Below are positions 15,367-23,700 of a DNA stretch of 33,095 nt, piece by piece. Position 1 is the stretch's first letter; the number at the start of each line of letters is the position of its first letter. The stretch is from NCBI RefSeq assembly GCF_918741275.1, contig NZ_CAKKNA010000024.1, forward strand, positions 1 to 33,095, given 5' to 3'. Made by a program: the position numbers and the translations under genes. The stretch comes from Bacillus sp. CECT 9360. GTDB lineage: Bacteria > Bacillota > Bacilli > Bacillales > DSM-1321. The notes beneath the pieces are model-generated. The model was given only the letters and a program-made list of their open reading frames with translations. It was not told the origin of the DNA and did no database searches.

Positions 15367-15749
15367 GTCATCAATTAATCATAAAACTAAGAGCTAATAA
15401 AAGTATCATTTTCATCTACTAATACAGGCTTGTAAACGCTCCAGTTGCTTTGTGTCAGGGGCGAAACGGTTTGTATTTCAATTTGAAAGAACACTTTTTA
15501 AAGCAAAACTTACATTGTTTTCCAGCGTAACACCATGCGATTTGGCCAGGGATTATATACTTTTATGATATGGATATCACTTTCAAAAAAAGCCCTCTAT
15601 TATGTTCTTCGATGTTCCGCTTATGCCCCAAGAACTAGGCATTTGTCTCAAATGTAGATTTAAAGTGTGTTATTCTATGGATTGGTTTCTTAGAGGGGTG
15701 AAAGAGCCTCCATCCAAACACCTTTTTTTCGCTTAAAGCTACAGTTATT
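15367..15749. other. Region without an intact gene
   Basis: No complete frame with a ribosome site was found. On the minus strand two scraps look coding: one ends TQSNWSVYKPVLVDENDTF at 15386-15490, the other is Cys-rich (GQIAWCYAGKQCKFCFKKC) at 15465-15560. They overlap in different frames and neither has a start, so at most one was ever a gene. Confidence 0.4.
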
Positions 15750-16334
15750 TCAAATAGTTATCTTCGATGGTCTAGCGATCAATGAAGTAATTATTCCTAC
15801 GATACATATAGTTAAGCAAGAAAAAAGAAATACTTTTAGTCCTAACGTATTAAACGCTGCTATTACGATAAGGCCATCAATCATCAAAATAAAAATCCCT
15901 ATATTTACAGAAAAAGATTCTGAAATAAATTGAGCTAACAGGTCTGTTCCTCCAGTACTTGCCTTATATCGAAGCATGATTCCCACCCCTATACCAATGA
16001 ATACTCCTCCTAATAACGAACTCGTAAAAGTAGGAAGCGAAAATTGATTTCTTAAAGGCGCTAACCAATCAATGAGTATAGAAGAAACAATCAAACCTAG
16101 AAAGCTATTATAAAAGAATGTTCGTTCATAGATCCATGCATATATAATTAGAGGAATGCTTAAAAGGAACATTGCTAAACCTGTTGGAAAACTAAAGTAA
16201 TAATGTAGTATAAGTGCAATTCCTGTAACCCCTCCATCTAATAAATGATGGGGAACTAAAAAACCGTTTATTCCAATGCTTATTAGTAAACTACCTATAA
16301 GAATAGCTGCTACTTTTTGAAAAATATAAATCAC
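15750..16334 (-). CDS. YitT-family membrane protein, membrane domain only
   Basis: The 194-aa product has five to six predicted membrane helices and family signatures: GSLLISIGINGFLVPHHLLD, GGVTGIALILHYYF, LLGGVFIGIGVGIMLRYKAS and TGGTDLLAQFISE. Typical YitT proteins (about 280 aa) carry a C-terminal cytoplasmic DUF2179 domain, which is absent; shorter family members do exist. The GTG start has only a poor ribosome site. Function of the family is not established; a transporter role is often assumed. The last bases before its start touch the end of another decayed frame. Confidence 0.7.
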   Translation of the reverse strand: MIYIFQKVAAILIGSLLISIGINGFLVPHHLLDGGVTGIALILHYYFSFPTGLAMFLLSIPLIIYAWIYERTFFYNSFLGLIVSSILIDWLAPLRNQFSLPTFTSSLLGGVFIGIGVGIMLRYKASTGGTDLLAQFISESFSVNIGIFILMIDGLIVIAAFNTLGLKVFLFSCLTICIVGIITSLIARPSKITI

Positions 16335-16340
16335 CTTTTA

Positions 16341-16510
16341 TCATTTGTTTACCTTATTATATGTACAAGCATTATATTTCAGAAGTAGGCTAAGATTGGG
16401 AATGAGTTGATTGTTCTGTAATTCTTGAAGAATGGCCCCAAAATCGTCAGGGGTAAGCTGTGCAATTGCCGATTTCCCTAAAATTTTCACGGCTCCATTA
16501 AACAAATATA
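16341..16510 (-). pseudogene. C-terminal scrap of an unidentified gene
   Basis: An open frame reads KILGKSAIAQLTPDDFGAIL, then QELQNNQLIPNLSLLLKYN, and stops at 16341, just before the YitT start. Codon use and helix pattern look coding. There is no ribosome site at the possible TTG or GTG starts and the frame is not continued upstream, so it is likely a truncated gene. Not recognised. Confidence 0.4.
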
Positions 16511-16568
16511 TATAAAAATTGATTTAACTAAAAAAAGAACACTTTGAACACCTCGTAAAGAAAGTTCT

Positions 16569-16603
16569 CCCTTAGTCCAAAATTGGGACTAAGGGTTTTA
16601 TTT
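16569..16603. terminator. Terminator between YitT and DUF421 regions
   Basis: CCCTTAGTCC and its exact complement flank a short loop, with TTTTATTT on the plus side and an A/T-rich minus side. On the minus strand it lies downstream of the spoVA-type genes. Confidence 0.7.
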
Positions 16604-16765
16604 ATCCTCATTTAAATGTAGATGCAATGAATCAAAAATTTAAGATCTAAAATTTTTATTAGGCAAATTGTAAGCATCATGCCTCTATTTTTACGTCTAT
16701 TTCCAAACATCCATCTATTATTACGACCAAAATCGAAAAAGGTACATCACAATGAAATAAAACGA

Positions 16766-17626
16766 TTATCCTTTTAAAATTGGAAATACTTTATCAATGG
16801 CTTCTTGTAATTTTTCACTATTTTTAGTAAACATTTCCTTGGCTTCCTTTACTTCTGTTCCAAGGGCAAACATCTCTAAATCCGCTTGACATTTTTTTAG
16901 GGTCGAAAGAATTAAAGGTCTTTCTTGAGGAGATGCCACTTGTAATTTATCGTCAAATAGATCAACCGTTAACTCTCCATAAGAATTTACCTGTCCAAGA
17001 AAAACATTTTCAATCGTTACCCCCAGTTTTTCCAATTCGATATGTAACCAAGCTCGACTTCGTCCAATTGTCGAAAGTGGTTCATCCAATACTTCGCCAT
17101 CCATAATGACGGTTTGAGGCTCCTTGATTGATGCAACCGATAAGTTTACATCCTTTGCTGTTAAAGGTTGATTTTCTTTTTTCAACATGACAGATAAATC
17201 ACCAGTTGCTTCTAATATCGCGAATTCTACATCAGAAACCTGGTAAACATCCTTTTTTCGGAGTAATTCTAGTAATTCATCTGTTGTGTATCTTTCCTTT
17301 TTTAAGTTATCTTCCATAATTTTTCCATCTTTAATAAAGACAGTTGGTTTCCCTTCTATAAAATCACGGAATTTTTTACTTTTTAAAGCAATAAGACCAA
17401 CTATATATGGTATAGCTGCCATAACTAGAATGGCTAATCCTCCTATAATAATACTATGTCTTACTTCAAGGATAACGATTGCTGCAATTCCTCCTATTGT
17501 AATACCTGTTACATATTCGAAGAAGGAAAGTTGGGATAGTTGCTTTTTGCCTAGAAATTTTGTGATAAAAAACAGAACAATCATAAACAAAATAACTCGA
17601 GAAACAACATTTAGCCAAAGAGGCAT
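16766..17626 (-). CDS. DUF421 (YetF-like) membrane protein with C-terminal DUF1657-like domain
   Basis: This 286-aa protein starts with three membrane helices (about residues 5-80), then a DUF421 cytoplasmic domain (GKPTVFIKDGKIMEDNLKKE, YQVSDVEFAILEATGDLSVM, VIMDGEVLDEPL). The last 55 residues (TLKKCQADLEMFALGTEVKE, AKEMFTK) resemble the stand-alone DUF1657 proteins encoded nearby. DUF421 and DUF1657 genes are both known members of spoVA2mob operons. GGGAGGG precedes the ATG and a DUF1657 gene lies 14 bases upstream, so it is the last gene of this operon. It is inferred to act in the spore inner membrane. Confidence 0.85.
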   Translation of the reverse strand: MPLWLNVVSRVILFMIVLFFITKFLGKKQLSQLSFFEYVTGITIGGIAAIVILEVRHSIIIGGLAILVMAAIPYIVGLIALKSKKFRDFIEGKPTVFIKDGKIMEDNLKKERYTTDELLELLRKKDVYQVSDVEFAILEATGDLSVMLKKENQPLTAKDVNLSVASIKEPQTVIMDGEVLDEPLSTIGRSRAWLHIELEKLGVTIENVFLGQVNSYGELTVDLFDDKLQVASPQERPLILSTLKKCQADLEMFALGTEVKEAKEMFTKNSEKLQEAIDKVFPILKG

Positions 17627-17640
17627 TAGTAGACCCTCCC

Positions 17641-17847
17641 TTAAAATCCTTTATACTGCAATTCCTCTCGTTCGATTTCTCCAACGCGTTTTTTTAAATC
17701 CGTCACCACTTCATGCACAATCATCATCGTTTCATGTAGGGAACGCTTCGATTCCGTATCCTCGGTGCGGAGTGCTAAACTAGATAAATCGGCTTCTACG
17801 CCTTTAAGACTGGCAAGACACTGCTTTACATTTGATGCAATAGTCAT
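17641..17847 (-). CDS. DUF1657 protein
   Basis: This 68-aa helical protein (NVKQCLASLKGVEADLSSLA, then VTDLKKRVGEIEREELQYKGF) belongs to DUF1657, a family tied to spoVA2mob operons. AGGAG lies about 8 bases before the ATG. It sits 12 bases after spoVAEb and 14 before the DUF421 gene, in the canonical operon order. It is more diverged from the copies at 22924 and 27415 than they are from each other, which fits the two DUF1657 positions in such operons. Molecular function is unknown. Confidence 0.85.
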   Translation of the reverse strand: MTIASNVKQCLASLKGVEADLSSLALRTEDTESKRSLHETMMIVHEVVTDLKKRVGEIEREELQYKGF

Positions 17848-17859
17848 TCAGTATTCTCC

Positions 17860-18210
17860 TTATCCTTTTGGTTTAAAAATCAACGACCCTAACATACCGA
17901 ATATAATGGCAGCTGAAATACCGGCACTTGTTACTTCGAACACCCCTGTAAGAATGCCAACTAAGCCGTGTTGTTCAGCTTCTTGCATGGCACCATGTAC
18001 AAGTGCATTCCCAAAGCTTGTAATGGGTACTGTAGCTCCAGCCCCAGCAAAATCAATTAAGGGTTCATATAAACCTACCCCATCTAAAATGGCACCGACC
18101 ACTACAAGGGTACTTAAGGTATGTCCCGGTGTCAGTTTAAATACGTCAAACATAATTTGCCCGATTACACAAATCAAACCACCAACAACAAAAGCCCAAA
18201 AATAAATCAT
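17860..18210 (-). CDS. spoVAEb: SpoVAEb, spore dipicolinate channel-associated protein
   Basis: The 116-aa membrane protein has the SpoVAC/SpoVAE family layout: helix [20 protein letters not shown], helix [20 protein letters not shown], the glycine-rich [20 protein letters not shown], and a C-terminal helix. SpoVA proteins move Ca-dipicolinate into the forespore and out at germination. The ATG at 18210 is chosen because GGGGGTGG lies 9 bases upstream and it is one base after the spoVAD stop; an upstream ATG at 18246 is inside spoVAD. The gene itself is intact, but its operon has lost its 5' part. Confidence 0.88.
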   Translation of the reverse strand: MIYFWAFVVGGLICVIGQIMFDVFKLTPGHTLSTLVVVGAILDGVGLYEPLIDFAGAGATVPITSFGNALVHGAMQEAEQHGLVGILTGVFEVTSAGISAAIIFGMLGSLIFKPKG

Positions 18211-18211
18211 T

Positions 18212-19087
18212 TTATTGTCCACCCCCGTATTCAATCGAGACCGCATGGGCGATACAAGGTATGGTTTCGTTTTGCTGGAAGGATAGGGGTGATAATAAAG
18301 CGCCTGTAGCCACTACTAACATTCTTTTAAATTCACCTTTTTTCATGCGATTTAATAAATGACCATACACTACTGTTGCTGAACACCCCGCGCCACTTCC
18401 TCCTGCGAGGACTGGTTGCCCCTCTCGATAGATCATGAGACCGCAATCTTGGTATTGTTCTTTACTAATAGGGGTTCCATGCTTTTTAAATAAATCCAAT
18501 GACGCTTCTTGTCCAATTTGACCAAGGTCTCCGGTTACGATTAAATCATAATAAGTTGAATCAATGTTTCGTTCCGTTAAGTGTGCTTCAATGGTATCAA
18601 CCGCAGCCGGTGCCATTGCTCCTCCCATATTAAAAGGATCGGTCAGTCCCATATCAATAACGCGTCCTATTGTGGCAGAAGTCACACGCGGCCCCTCTCC
18701 GGAGTCACTTAATAATGCTGCGCCAGCACCTGTAACGGTCCATTGTGCAGTAGGGGGCTTTTGCCCGCCATATTCAGTTGGATAACGAAATTGTTTTTCA
18801 ACAGCAGTATCATGACTAGAAGCTCCTGTTAACAAATATTTAGCTCCTTTTGTATTAATAATATAGGCGCCTAGAGCCAATCCTTCCATAGAGGTAGAAC
18901 AAGCACCAAACAAACCAAAATAAGGAGCTCCAATCGTTCGGCTTGCGAAACTAGTCGGGGTAATCTGGTTGATTAGGTCTCCTGCGAGGATGAACTGAAC
19001 CTGTTCCTTTTGGATTCCCCCTTTTTCCATGGCTTTTTGACAGGCTTCTTCAAAAAGAACTTTATGCGCCTTTTCATAGGAATCCTA
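18212..19087 (-). pseudogene. spoVAD: SpoVAD lacking its N-terminal part
   Basis: The frame runs from 19087 (DSYEKAHKVLFEEACQKAME) to the stop at 18212, about 291 codons of a protein normally near 338 aa. Thiolase-like features remain: FGLFGACSTSMEGLALGAYI, LLTGASSHDTAVEKQFR and AGGSGAGCSATVVYGHLL. SpoVAD binds dipicolinate in the forespore. At 19087 homology to the other copy (24318) stops abruptly and an in-frame TAG precedes it. About the first 50 residues and the upstream genes are therefore missing. An internal ATG at 19030 could start a 272-aa product, but it has no strong ribosome site. Confidence 0.85.
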
Positions 19088-19299
19088 ATGTAAAAGTTCA
19101 CTCCGTTTTTTTATTTATTGTGTAATAAGGTAAGTTTCCTTGAGCTGACGAAATAATTCGTGCAAAACTAAAAATCATTTATGTTTATTTCCTTTATAGG
19201 TAAGTTAAATTATTTAAATTAATGAGAATTGCACTCTTATCACAAAGAACATATTCTATTTTAAAAATAAATTACTAACGTCTATTTGTGAAGATTACC
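19088..19299. other. AT-rich junction segment
   Basis: No gene, hairpin or repeat that I can support lies between the spoVAD break and the IS66 remnant. The sequence marks the point where the first operon copy was cut. Confidence 0.4.
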
Positions 19300-19383
19300 G
19301 TAAGCCCCCATTCAAACAACGCATATAAACACGCAGCACCTCCTGGTACGATACATGTATCAATAAAAGGAGGTGCTTTTCCT

Positions 19384-19578
19384 ATGCCACAACAAAAACT
19401 AACCATTGTTCCCGTTACATTACATACCGAAAACGAAAATAATTCTGCAACAAAGCCAACAGTGCTTTCCTCCAATCCTACTTGCACGATTAAAACGGCA
19501 AACGCTGAAATTTCCTTCTTTAACGGTGTAGATGAGCACATCATCCAAGCGGTCATGAGGGAGTTGAAAAATGGGTGA
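19384..19578 (+). CDS. IS66 accessory ORF1 (TnpA-type)
   Basis: A 64-aa product starts at ATG with AAAGGAGGTG about 9 bases upstream. It reads MPQQKLTIVPVTLHTENENN and ends FFNGVDEHIIQAVMRELKNG, like the small first ORF of Bacillus IS66 elements. An ATG at 19288 is too far from the ribosome site. The frame overlaps the TnpB remnant downstream. The element is dead, so the gene probably has no current role. Confidence 0.65.
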   Translation: MPQQKLTIVPVTLHTENENNSATKPTVLSSNPTCTIKTANAEISFFNGVDEHIIQAVMRELKNG

Positions 19579-20525
19579 AACACGACTATACAAGCGTTAA
19601 AAACATTTATATCATTTGCGGTAAGACAGTTATGAGAAAAGGAATTTGCAAGTGTCCTTATTTGAGGATGACCCGTCTTTTACTGATCCTGATCACACAG
19701 AAGAACAAAGCCAACAGACCATTTCTTATACTGTTGTACGAAAAATTCAACCAAAAAAACGAAATGATTCCTTGCGTGAAGATATTGAAATAGAAGCTAT
19801 TCACCATCATCCAGCAAATACAATCTGTGACGGTTGCCATGATCAAATGATAGAAATGGGCAGTACAATCGTGCGTGAAGAGGCGAAATTTATTCCTGCG
19901 AAAATGATGAAAGTTCAACATATTGAACACGCTTATGAATGTAAAAAATGCAAAAGCGATTCATTACAAAAAGGGCAGATTAAACGTGGTAAAGCGCCAC
20001 AACCTCCCATTCAACGTAGCATCGCAAGTCCTAGCGTACTTCCAAAGTGATGTATGATAAATTTTCACAATACTTACCTCTTTACCGTCAGGTAAAGGAA
20101 TGGGAGCGTTATGGCCTGAACACGAATGATAAGAACCTTTCCAATTGGGTCTATCGAAGTGTGCCCAGTCAAGGTCCAACGATTGTCCTGTTTCTGAATA
20201 TACTCTGAACAGAGCGAATGGACTAAAAGCATTCTTGAAGGATGGCCGTATCGAAATTGATAATAATCCAGCCGAAAATGCCATTCGTCCAAATGTGATG
20301 GGTCGAAAAAACTGGCTCTTTTCCGTCAGTGAAGCTGGTGCAAAAGCCAACGCCATCTGTTTAAGTATCGCAGAAACGGCAAAAGCAAACGGAGTGGATT
20401 TCTATCGTTATCTCTTGAAGTTACTGACGGATTTTCCGAATCTTGATATCTATCAACATTCGGAAATTTTAAATCAATATATGCCTTGGTCAAAAATGAT
20501 CCAAGCAGAATGTGGCAGATAAAAT
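19571..20525 (+). pseudogene. IS66 tnpB-tnpC remnants fused and frameshifted
   Basis: The TnpB start survives as TSVKNIYIICGKTVMRKGI (19585-19645) and then jumps into TnpC at about its 60th codon (VSLFEDDPSFTDPDH). The TnpC zinc-binding region is present (ICDGCHDQM, HAYECKKCKSD). At 20045 one base is lost, so SPSVLPK meets a stop while the true continuation YDKFSQYLPLYRQVKEWER lies in another frame. The central part of the catalytic domain is deleted. The end, with the catalytic Glu in NNPAENAIRPNVMG, is read at 20200-20522. Confidence 0.8.
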
Positions 20526-20632
20526 GAAATCACCGTATATCTGATTAAAAAAATCATGATATACGGTGATTTATGATGCGTACGGTTAAGGTATGCTTAT
20601 TTTTTATAGTTCGGGCTTACAAAAGAAAAGCA

Positions 20633-20782
20633 TTACCTCAAAGGAAGTAATGGATGAAATCGTTCTCCTTTAATTAGTCTCCTTGCTAACCTAATTTCTG
20701 TTTCTCTAGCTGCTTGGTAAAAATATCCTCTTATAGTTGCTTCAAATCCTCCAGGTCGTTGAAAAACTTTCCTACAAAAAAT
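20633..20782 (-). pseudogene. CwlJ/SleB-like hydrolase scrap
   Basis: Immediately downstream of the Mn catalase stop, the minus strand encodes QRPGGFEATIRGYFYQAARE then TEIRLARRLIKGERFHP before a frameshift and stop. This matches the middle of CwlJ-type enzymes (compare FEAVQKGNVFYQRAR in the gene at 13780). The N-terminal catalytic part and the C-terminal WYF block are absent. It shows that a second cortex hydrolase gene once followed the catalase in the same operon. Confidence 0.65.
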
Positions 20783-20785
20783 CTA

Positions 20786-21676
20786 TTATAAATTTTCCAT
20801 TAGACGTTTTTTGATTAATTCATAATCGTCCCTAGTAATACCAGGAGCAAATTCTTCAGGTAACTCCTCTAAGTTTGGAATTGGTCCGCCTTCAGGAGTA
20901 CCAATTTTCACTTCAAGCGGTTGCCCATTTTCCGGATTTGTTCCTTTCCAAATCATTCCGATATCCCTGTATTCTGTTTCGCTCCATGTGAATAGCACAT
21001 TGCTTAAGCCTTTTTCTATGAACGGTCTGGCATAATCAAATTGTGAGTTATCAAGATTTGGAACTGGAAGCATTTTCGTCAAGTCTACCCCTGTAGCAAT
21101 TTCGATTGCTTTCGCATAGGCGAGGATATGTGTTCCTCCACGAACAAGTAAATACCCAATCATGGTTCTAGCAACTGGGTTATCAGTCATCTCATAAACT
21201 CTCATTTTATGTGTACGTGCACCAATCTCTAGAAAAAAGTTATGTGTTAAATCTAAAACCAGATTTCCACTATTAAAAACATTATCACCAGTCCAAGGTC
21301 TTCCCATTGAATCACCTGGTATAGCCGTTTGAGCTGTAGAAATAAAATGGTGGGTGTTTCTCGCATCCTTCCCATTTTGAAGTGGAGTGATATCCGGATT
21401 CCCTGGAAAAGTATTACCTACCGATAACAAATTAATCGTATTAGAAACAAGTTCTACATGACCAAATTCTTCTGCTGTAATGCTTGCCACTAACTCATAG
21501 AATGGTTTTAGCTTTTTTTTATTTCTGAAGTTAAAAGACTGAAACATATAGTTATTTAAGGTAGACATCTCCCCAAACTTGCCACCCAAGAGTTCTTGTA
21601 CTGCTGCTGCAGCATTCATATCGCCGTGTGCGGGTATAGGAAGTTCAATTGCCAATTTATTTATTCTTTTAAACAT
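20786..21676 (-). CDS. Manganese catalase
   Basis: The 296-aa ferritin-like protein disproportionates hydrogen peroxide at a dimanganese centre. Likely ligands are Glu36 in GGKFGEM, Glu70 and His73 in EEFGHVE, and the later Glu and His in FFLEIGARTHKMRVYEM and VRGGTHILAYAKA. Length fits the family (about 270-300 aa). GGAGGGGAAATA precedes the ATG. A DUF2642-like gene lies 24 bases upstream. Manganese catalase is known cargo of the Tn1546-like spoVA2mob transposon and occurs in Bacillus spore coats, so a role in spore oxidative protection is likely. Confidence 0.92.
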   Translation of the reverse strand: MFKRINKLAIELPIPAHGDMNAAAAVQELLGGKFGEMSTLNNYMFQSFNFRNKKKLKPFYELVASITAEEFGHVELVSNTINLLSVGNTFPGNPDITPLQNGKDARNTHHFISTAQTAIPGDSMGRPWTGDNVFNSGNLVLDLTHNFFLEIGARTHKMRVYEMTDNPVARTMIGYLLVRGGTHILAYAKAIEIATGVDLTKMLPVPNLDNSQFDYARPFIEKGLSNVLFTWSETEYRDIGMIWKGTNPENGQPLEVKIGTPEGGPIPNLEELPEEFAPGITRDDYELIKKRLMENL

Positions 21677-21700
21677 TATTTCCCCTCCACTTCCTTTTTG

Positions 21701-21910
21701 TTAACCAGGAAAAACCCAAATAATTTGCTGGGTACGAATAAAAAAGGGAGTTCCGTTAGATTCGACAACAATGTGATCTGGCAATACATTTTTCAAGGAG
21801 CCACGAACGCTACCTCTTATGGTTTGAACAGTAACAATTTTACCAACAATGGTTGTTAATGTCTGATAAACATATGGATCATAAAAGCTTAACAGGTTGT
21901 TGTTTGTCAT
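21701..21910 (-). CDS. DUF2642-like (YuzF-type) small protein
   Basis: This 69-aa product (SFYDPYVYQTLTTIVGKIVT, then RGSVRGSLKNVLPDHIVVES, ending FFIRTQQIIWVFPG) has the Sm-like beta pattern of DUF2642/YuzF proteins, small spore-former proteins of unknown role. GGAGGAT lies 6 bases before the ATG. It is the first gene of the catalase operon. The family call rests on pattern memory only. Confidence 0.65.
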   Translation of the reverse strand: MTNNNLLSFYDPYVYQTLTTIVGKIVTVQTIRGSVRGSLKNVLPDHIVVESNGTPFFIRTQQIIWVFPG

Positions 21911-22121
21911 TTAGATCCTCCTATTCTAAAGTCATTCTTACTGAGTATATGTTTCTCGATATGAAAAAAGACTGAAAAACAACTGTTCAATTTGACTCTT
22001 GTTGTTAAATACTATCCTGAAAATAATAAACGGCAATAGCACATTTTTTGCAATACGAAACTAGGCCTAGCAATACCCAATTTTTTAAACTGGACCTAGG
22101 AATGACTAATCTAATCCTTTT

Positions 22122-22346
22122 ATGTACGAATTTATACTATGGCTCGCATACGCCGATGTAATTGACAATAAAATTGAAAAGATAAAGCAAGGGCTTGTAG
22201 AGTTCAAGAATAAACTTTATGGCACAGGTAATGCCATTCAAAGTATAACGAAAACTCTTGACAAACTATTTCAACGTCAGGACGAACTGTTTCAACGTCA
22301 AGACAATATTATCAAGCTACTGGAAGTTGTGTATAACAATTTATAA
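22122..22346 (+). CDS. Small helical protein with FQRQDEL repeat, unknown
   Basis: A 74-aa frame begins MYEFILWLAYADVIDNKIEK and contains a tandem FQRQDELFQRQDN, a coiled-coil-like end. No good ribosome site precedes the ATG, so the true start may be elsewhere or the gene may be a truncated fragment. It lies in a scrap-rich zone beside a recombinase-like remnant. Not recognised. Confidence 0.35.
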   Translation: MYEFILWLAYADVIDNKIEKIKQGLVEFKNKLYGTGNAIQSITKTLDKLFQRQDELFQRQDNIIKLLEVVYNNL

Positions 22347-22365
22347 TTGTATGGAACACCAGTAA

Positions 22366-22509
22366 ATCTCGGGCCTATTTCAAAAATTAGAAGTCATTAA
22401 GCCGCACTCGAAAGATGGACAAAGATATATTGAAGTTGTATTTATTTATCGCTTTGAAAAATCTGTTGAAACATGTGCCGATATGATTAATTGCGACAGG
22501 AGCACCTAA
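22366..22509 (+). pseudogene. Scrap resembling the C-terminus of a serine recombinase
   Basis: A 47-codon frame without a start reads LFQKLEVIKPHSKDGQRYIE, VVFIYRFEKS and a Cys-containing tail, stopping at 22507-22509. Large serine recombinases often end with a basic strand followed by a YIEVVF-like strand. The match is by pattern only, so the identity is tentative. It may be the integrase remnant of the element that carried the second replication module. Confidence 0.35.
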
Positions 22510-22510
22510 T

Positions 22511-22900
22511 TGGTATGTAAATAAATTAGCAGCAGAGTTAAGCAACAAAGGTGATGACAAACTATTCAAAACCTTATCATTACTTATTCCAGAGGAAGAA
22601 TTAAAACCAGAATTAAAGAGTATAAAGGGTGGCTATAAAGATATTGATGTGGTCACTGTTTCCGAACAACTAAATCAAAAAGGGATACTGGAGGATGTGG
22701 GCGGCGTAACCTATCTTACTCAATTAGCTGGCTCAGTACCAACTACAGCGAATACCATTTATTATTGTGATTTGGTAAAATCGAAAGCCTTGCGTAGGCG
22801 AGGAATTGAAGCAGCAAAAAATATAAGATATTTATCGGAGGTACAGGAATTTGAATATGACGAGACATTTTTGACAGAAGTAGAAAATCAGGCTTTAAAA
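22511..22900 (+). pseudogene. Collapsed second copy of the replication module (97-aa gene fused to dnaB)
   Basis: The plus strand first encodes LLIPEEELKPELKSIKGGYK, matching the C-terminus of the 97-aa gene at 7681. It then continues in frame as IDVVTVSEQLNQKGILEDVG, matching DnaB (5712-7007) from about its 62nd residue through KALRRRGIEAA and LTEVENQALK. The whole initiator gene and the dnaB start are deleted. At about 22900 the match ends and the spoVA-type DUF1657 leader begins. The nucleotide sequence differs at many silent sites from the minus-strand copy, so the two modules diverged before this deletion. Confidence 0.85.
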
Positions 22901-22923
22901 AAAAAATTCAAGGAGGATTCATC

Positions 22924-23130
22924 ATGACAGTAATAAATGATGTTAAGACAGCTCTAGCAGGCTTAAAAAGTGCACAAGCAAGTTTCGAAACATTTGCTCT
23001 TGGTACAGATAATCAACAGGCAAAGCAACTTTACCAAGATGCTGCTAAACAAACCCAATCTGTTATTAACAGCATTGAACCACGCGTTCAACAAATTGAA
23101 CAAGAAGAACCTCAATACAAACAACAATAA
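22924..23130 (+). CDS. DUF1657 protein
   Basis: A 68-aa helical protein (MTVINDVKTALAGLKSAQAS then FETFALGTDNQQAKQ, ending EEPQYKQQ), almost identical to that at 27415. AAGGAGG lies 8 bases upstream. It is the first gene of a spoVA2mob-type operon, but the sequence directly upstream is a dnaB scrap rather than the promoter region seen at 27347-27377. A strong terminator follows before the next operon gene. Confidence 0.88.
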   Translation: MTVINDVKTALAGLKSAQASFETFALGTDNQQAKQLYQDAAKQTQSVINSIEPRVQQIEQEEPQYKQQ

Positions 23131-23141
23131 TGAGTAAGATA

Positions 23142-23173
23142 AAAAAGGTTGGTTGGGAGGCCAACCTTTTTTA
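23142..23173 (+). terminator. Terminator or attenuator between DUF1657 and yhcN
   Basis: AAAAAGGTTGG and its exact complement flank an 8-base loop and end in six T. It stands inside an operon-like gene series, and the same hairpin occurs at the same place in the copy at 27632, so partial termination is likely to be part of the design. Confidence 0.85.
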
Positions 23174-23209
23174 ATTCCTTTAAATAATGGGAAAAACGGA
23201 GATGGTTTC

Positions 23210-23683
23210 ATGAAAGACAAAATAACCAAAATAAAAATTTTTCTTTCCATTTTAGCCGTGATCGGGTTTGGAACAGGATGTAACGATAACCAAAATCAGT
23301 TAGATGAGGATAACAATGATTTAGGTGTTTCACTGGTACATACGACTAAACCCATCGATCAATCAGTTGCCAATAGGGCTAAAGAAAAAATTATTGCCAA
23401 AGAAGAAATTTCAGATGTAAAGGCTGTGAATACAGAAAAAGAGCTTTTTGCAGCAATAAAAGTTGATAATTTTGATCGCTTTCGATTAAAGAAAATTGAG
23501 AAGTCAATAAAATCCGACTTGGAAAAAATGTACCCAAACCATGAAATAATTGTTTCGTCAGATAAAAAAATGATGTGGGAATTGGAACAATTAGAACAGA
23601 AACTTCAAAAAGGCAACACAGATAAGAAGAGCTTAAAAAAAGATTTAAATAAAATTAAAAATCTAATGAAAGAGAAAACTTAA
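23210..23683 (+). CDS. YhcN/YlaJ-family spore lipoprotein
   Basis: The 157-aa product has a lysine-rich start, a hydrophobic segment and the lipobox FGTGC with Cys near residue 24, so it should be a membrane-anchored lipoprotein. The mature part carries SVANRAKEKIIAKEEISDVK, VNTEKELFAAIKVDNFDRF and MYPNHEIIVSSDKKM, typical of the YhcN/YlaJ family found in the spore inner membrane, and ends with a basic helical tail. GGAGATGG precedes the ATG at 23210. YhcN-like genes are standard members of spoVA2mob operons. It is intact, unlike the copy at 27706. Confidence 0.85.
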   Translation: MKDKITKIKIFLSILAVIGFGTGCNDNQNQLDEDNNDLGVSLVHTTKPIDQSVANRAKEKIIAKEEISDVKAVNTEKELFAAIKVDNFDRFRLKKIEKSIKSDLEKMYPNHEIIVSSDKKMMWELEQLEQKLQKGNTDKKSLKKDLNKIKNLMKEKT

Positions 23684-23700
23684 AGAGAAAGGGGCAAGCT

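Larger units (their letters stand above)
19300..20583 (+). mobile_element. Degenerate IS66-family element
   Basis: GTAAGC at 19300 and the complement of GTACGC at 20578-20583 are candidate ends, in keeping with IS66 terminal repeats. Inside, all three IS66 genes are present but damaged: an intact first ORF, a TnpB reduced to its start, and a TnpC with a frameshift and loss of the central catalytic part. Length is about 1.28 kb against roughly 2.5 kb for a full element. A long hairpin (20529-20573, ATCACCGTATATC and its complement) lies near the right end. No 8-bp target duplication is seen. Confidence 0.75.

Noticed and set aside
17286..18205. Plus-strand frames of 146-165 codons over the spoVAEb and DUF421 genes
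   Set aside because: They are antisense shadows of well-supported minus-strand genes.
19275..19583. 102-codon minus frame across the IS66 first ORF
   Set aside because: It is antisense to the IS66 ORF1, which has a strong ribosome site.
22020..22110. Inverted or direct repeats around ctaggcctag and ctggacctagg as an attachment site
   Set aside because: They are short, imperfect and have no partner elsewhere that I could find.
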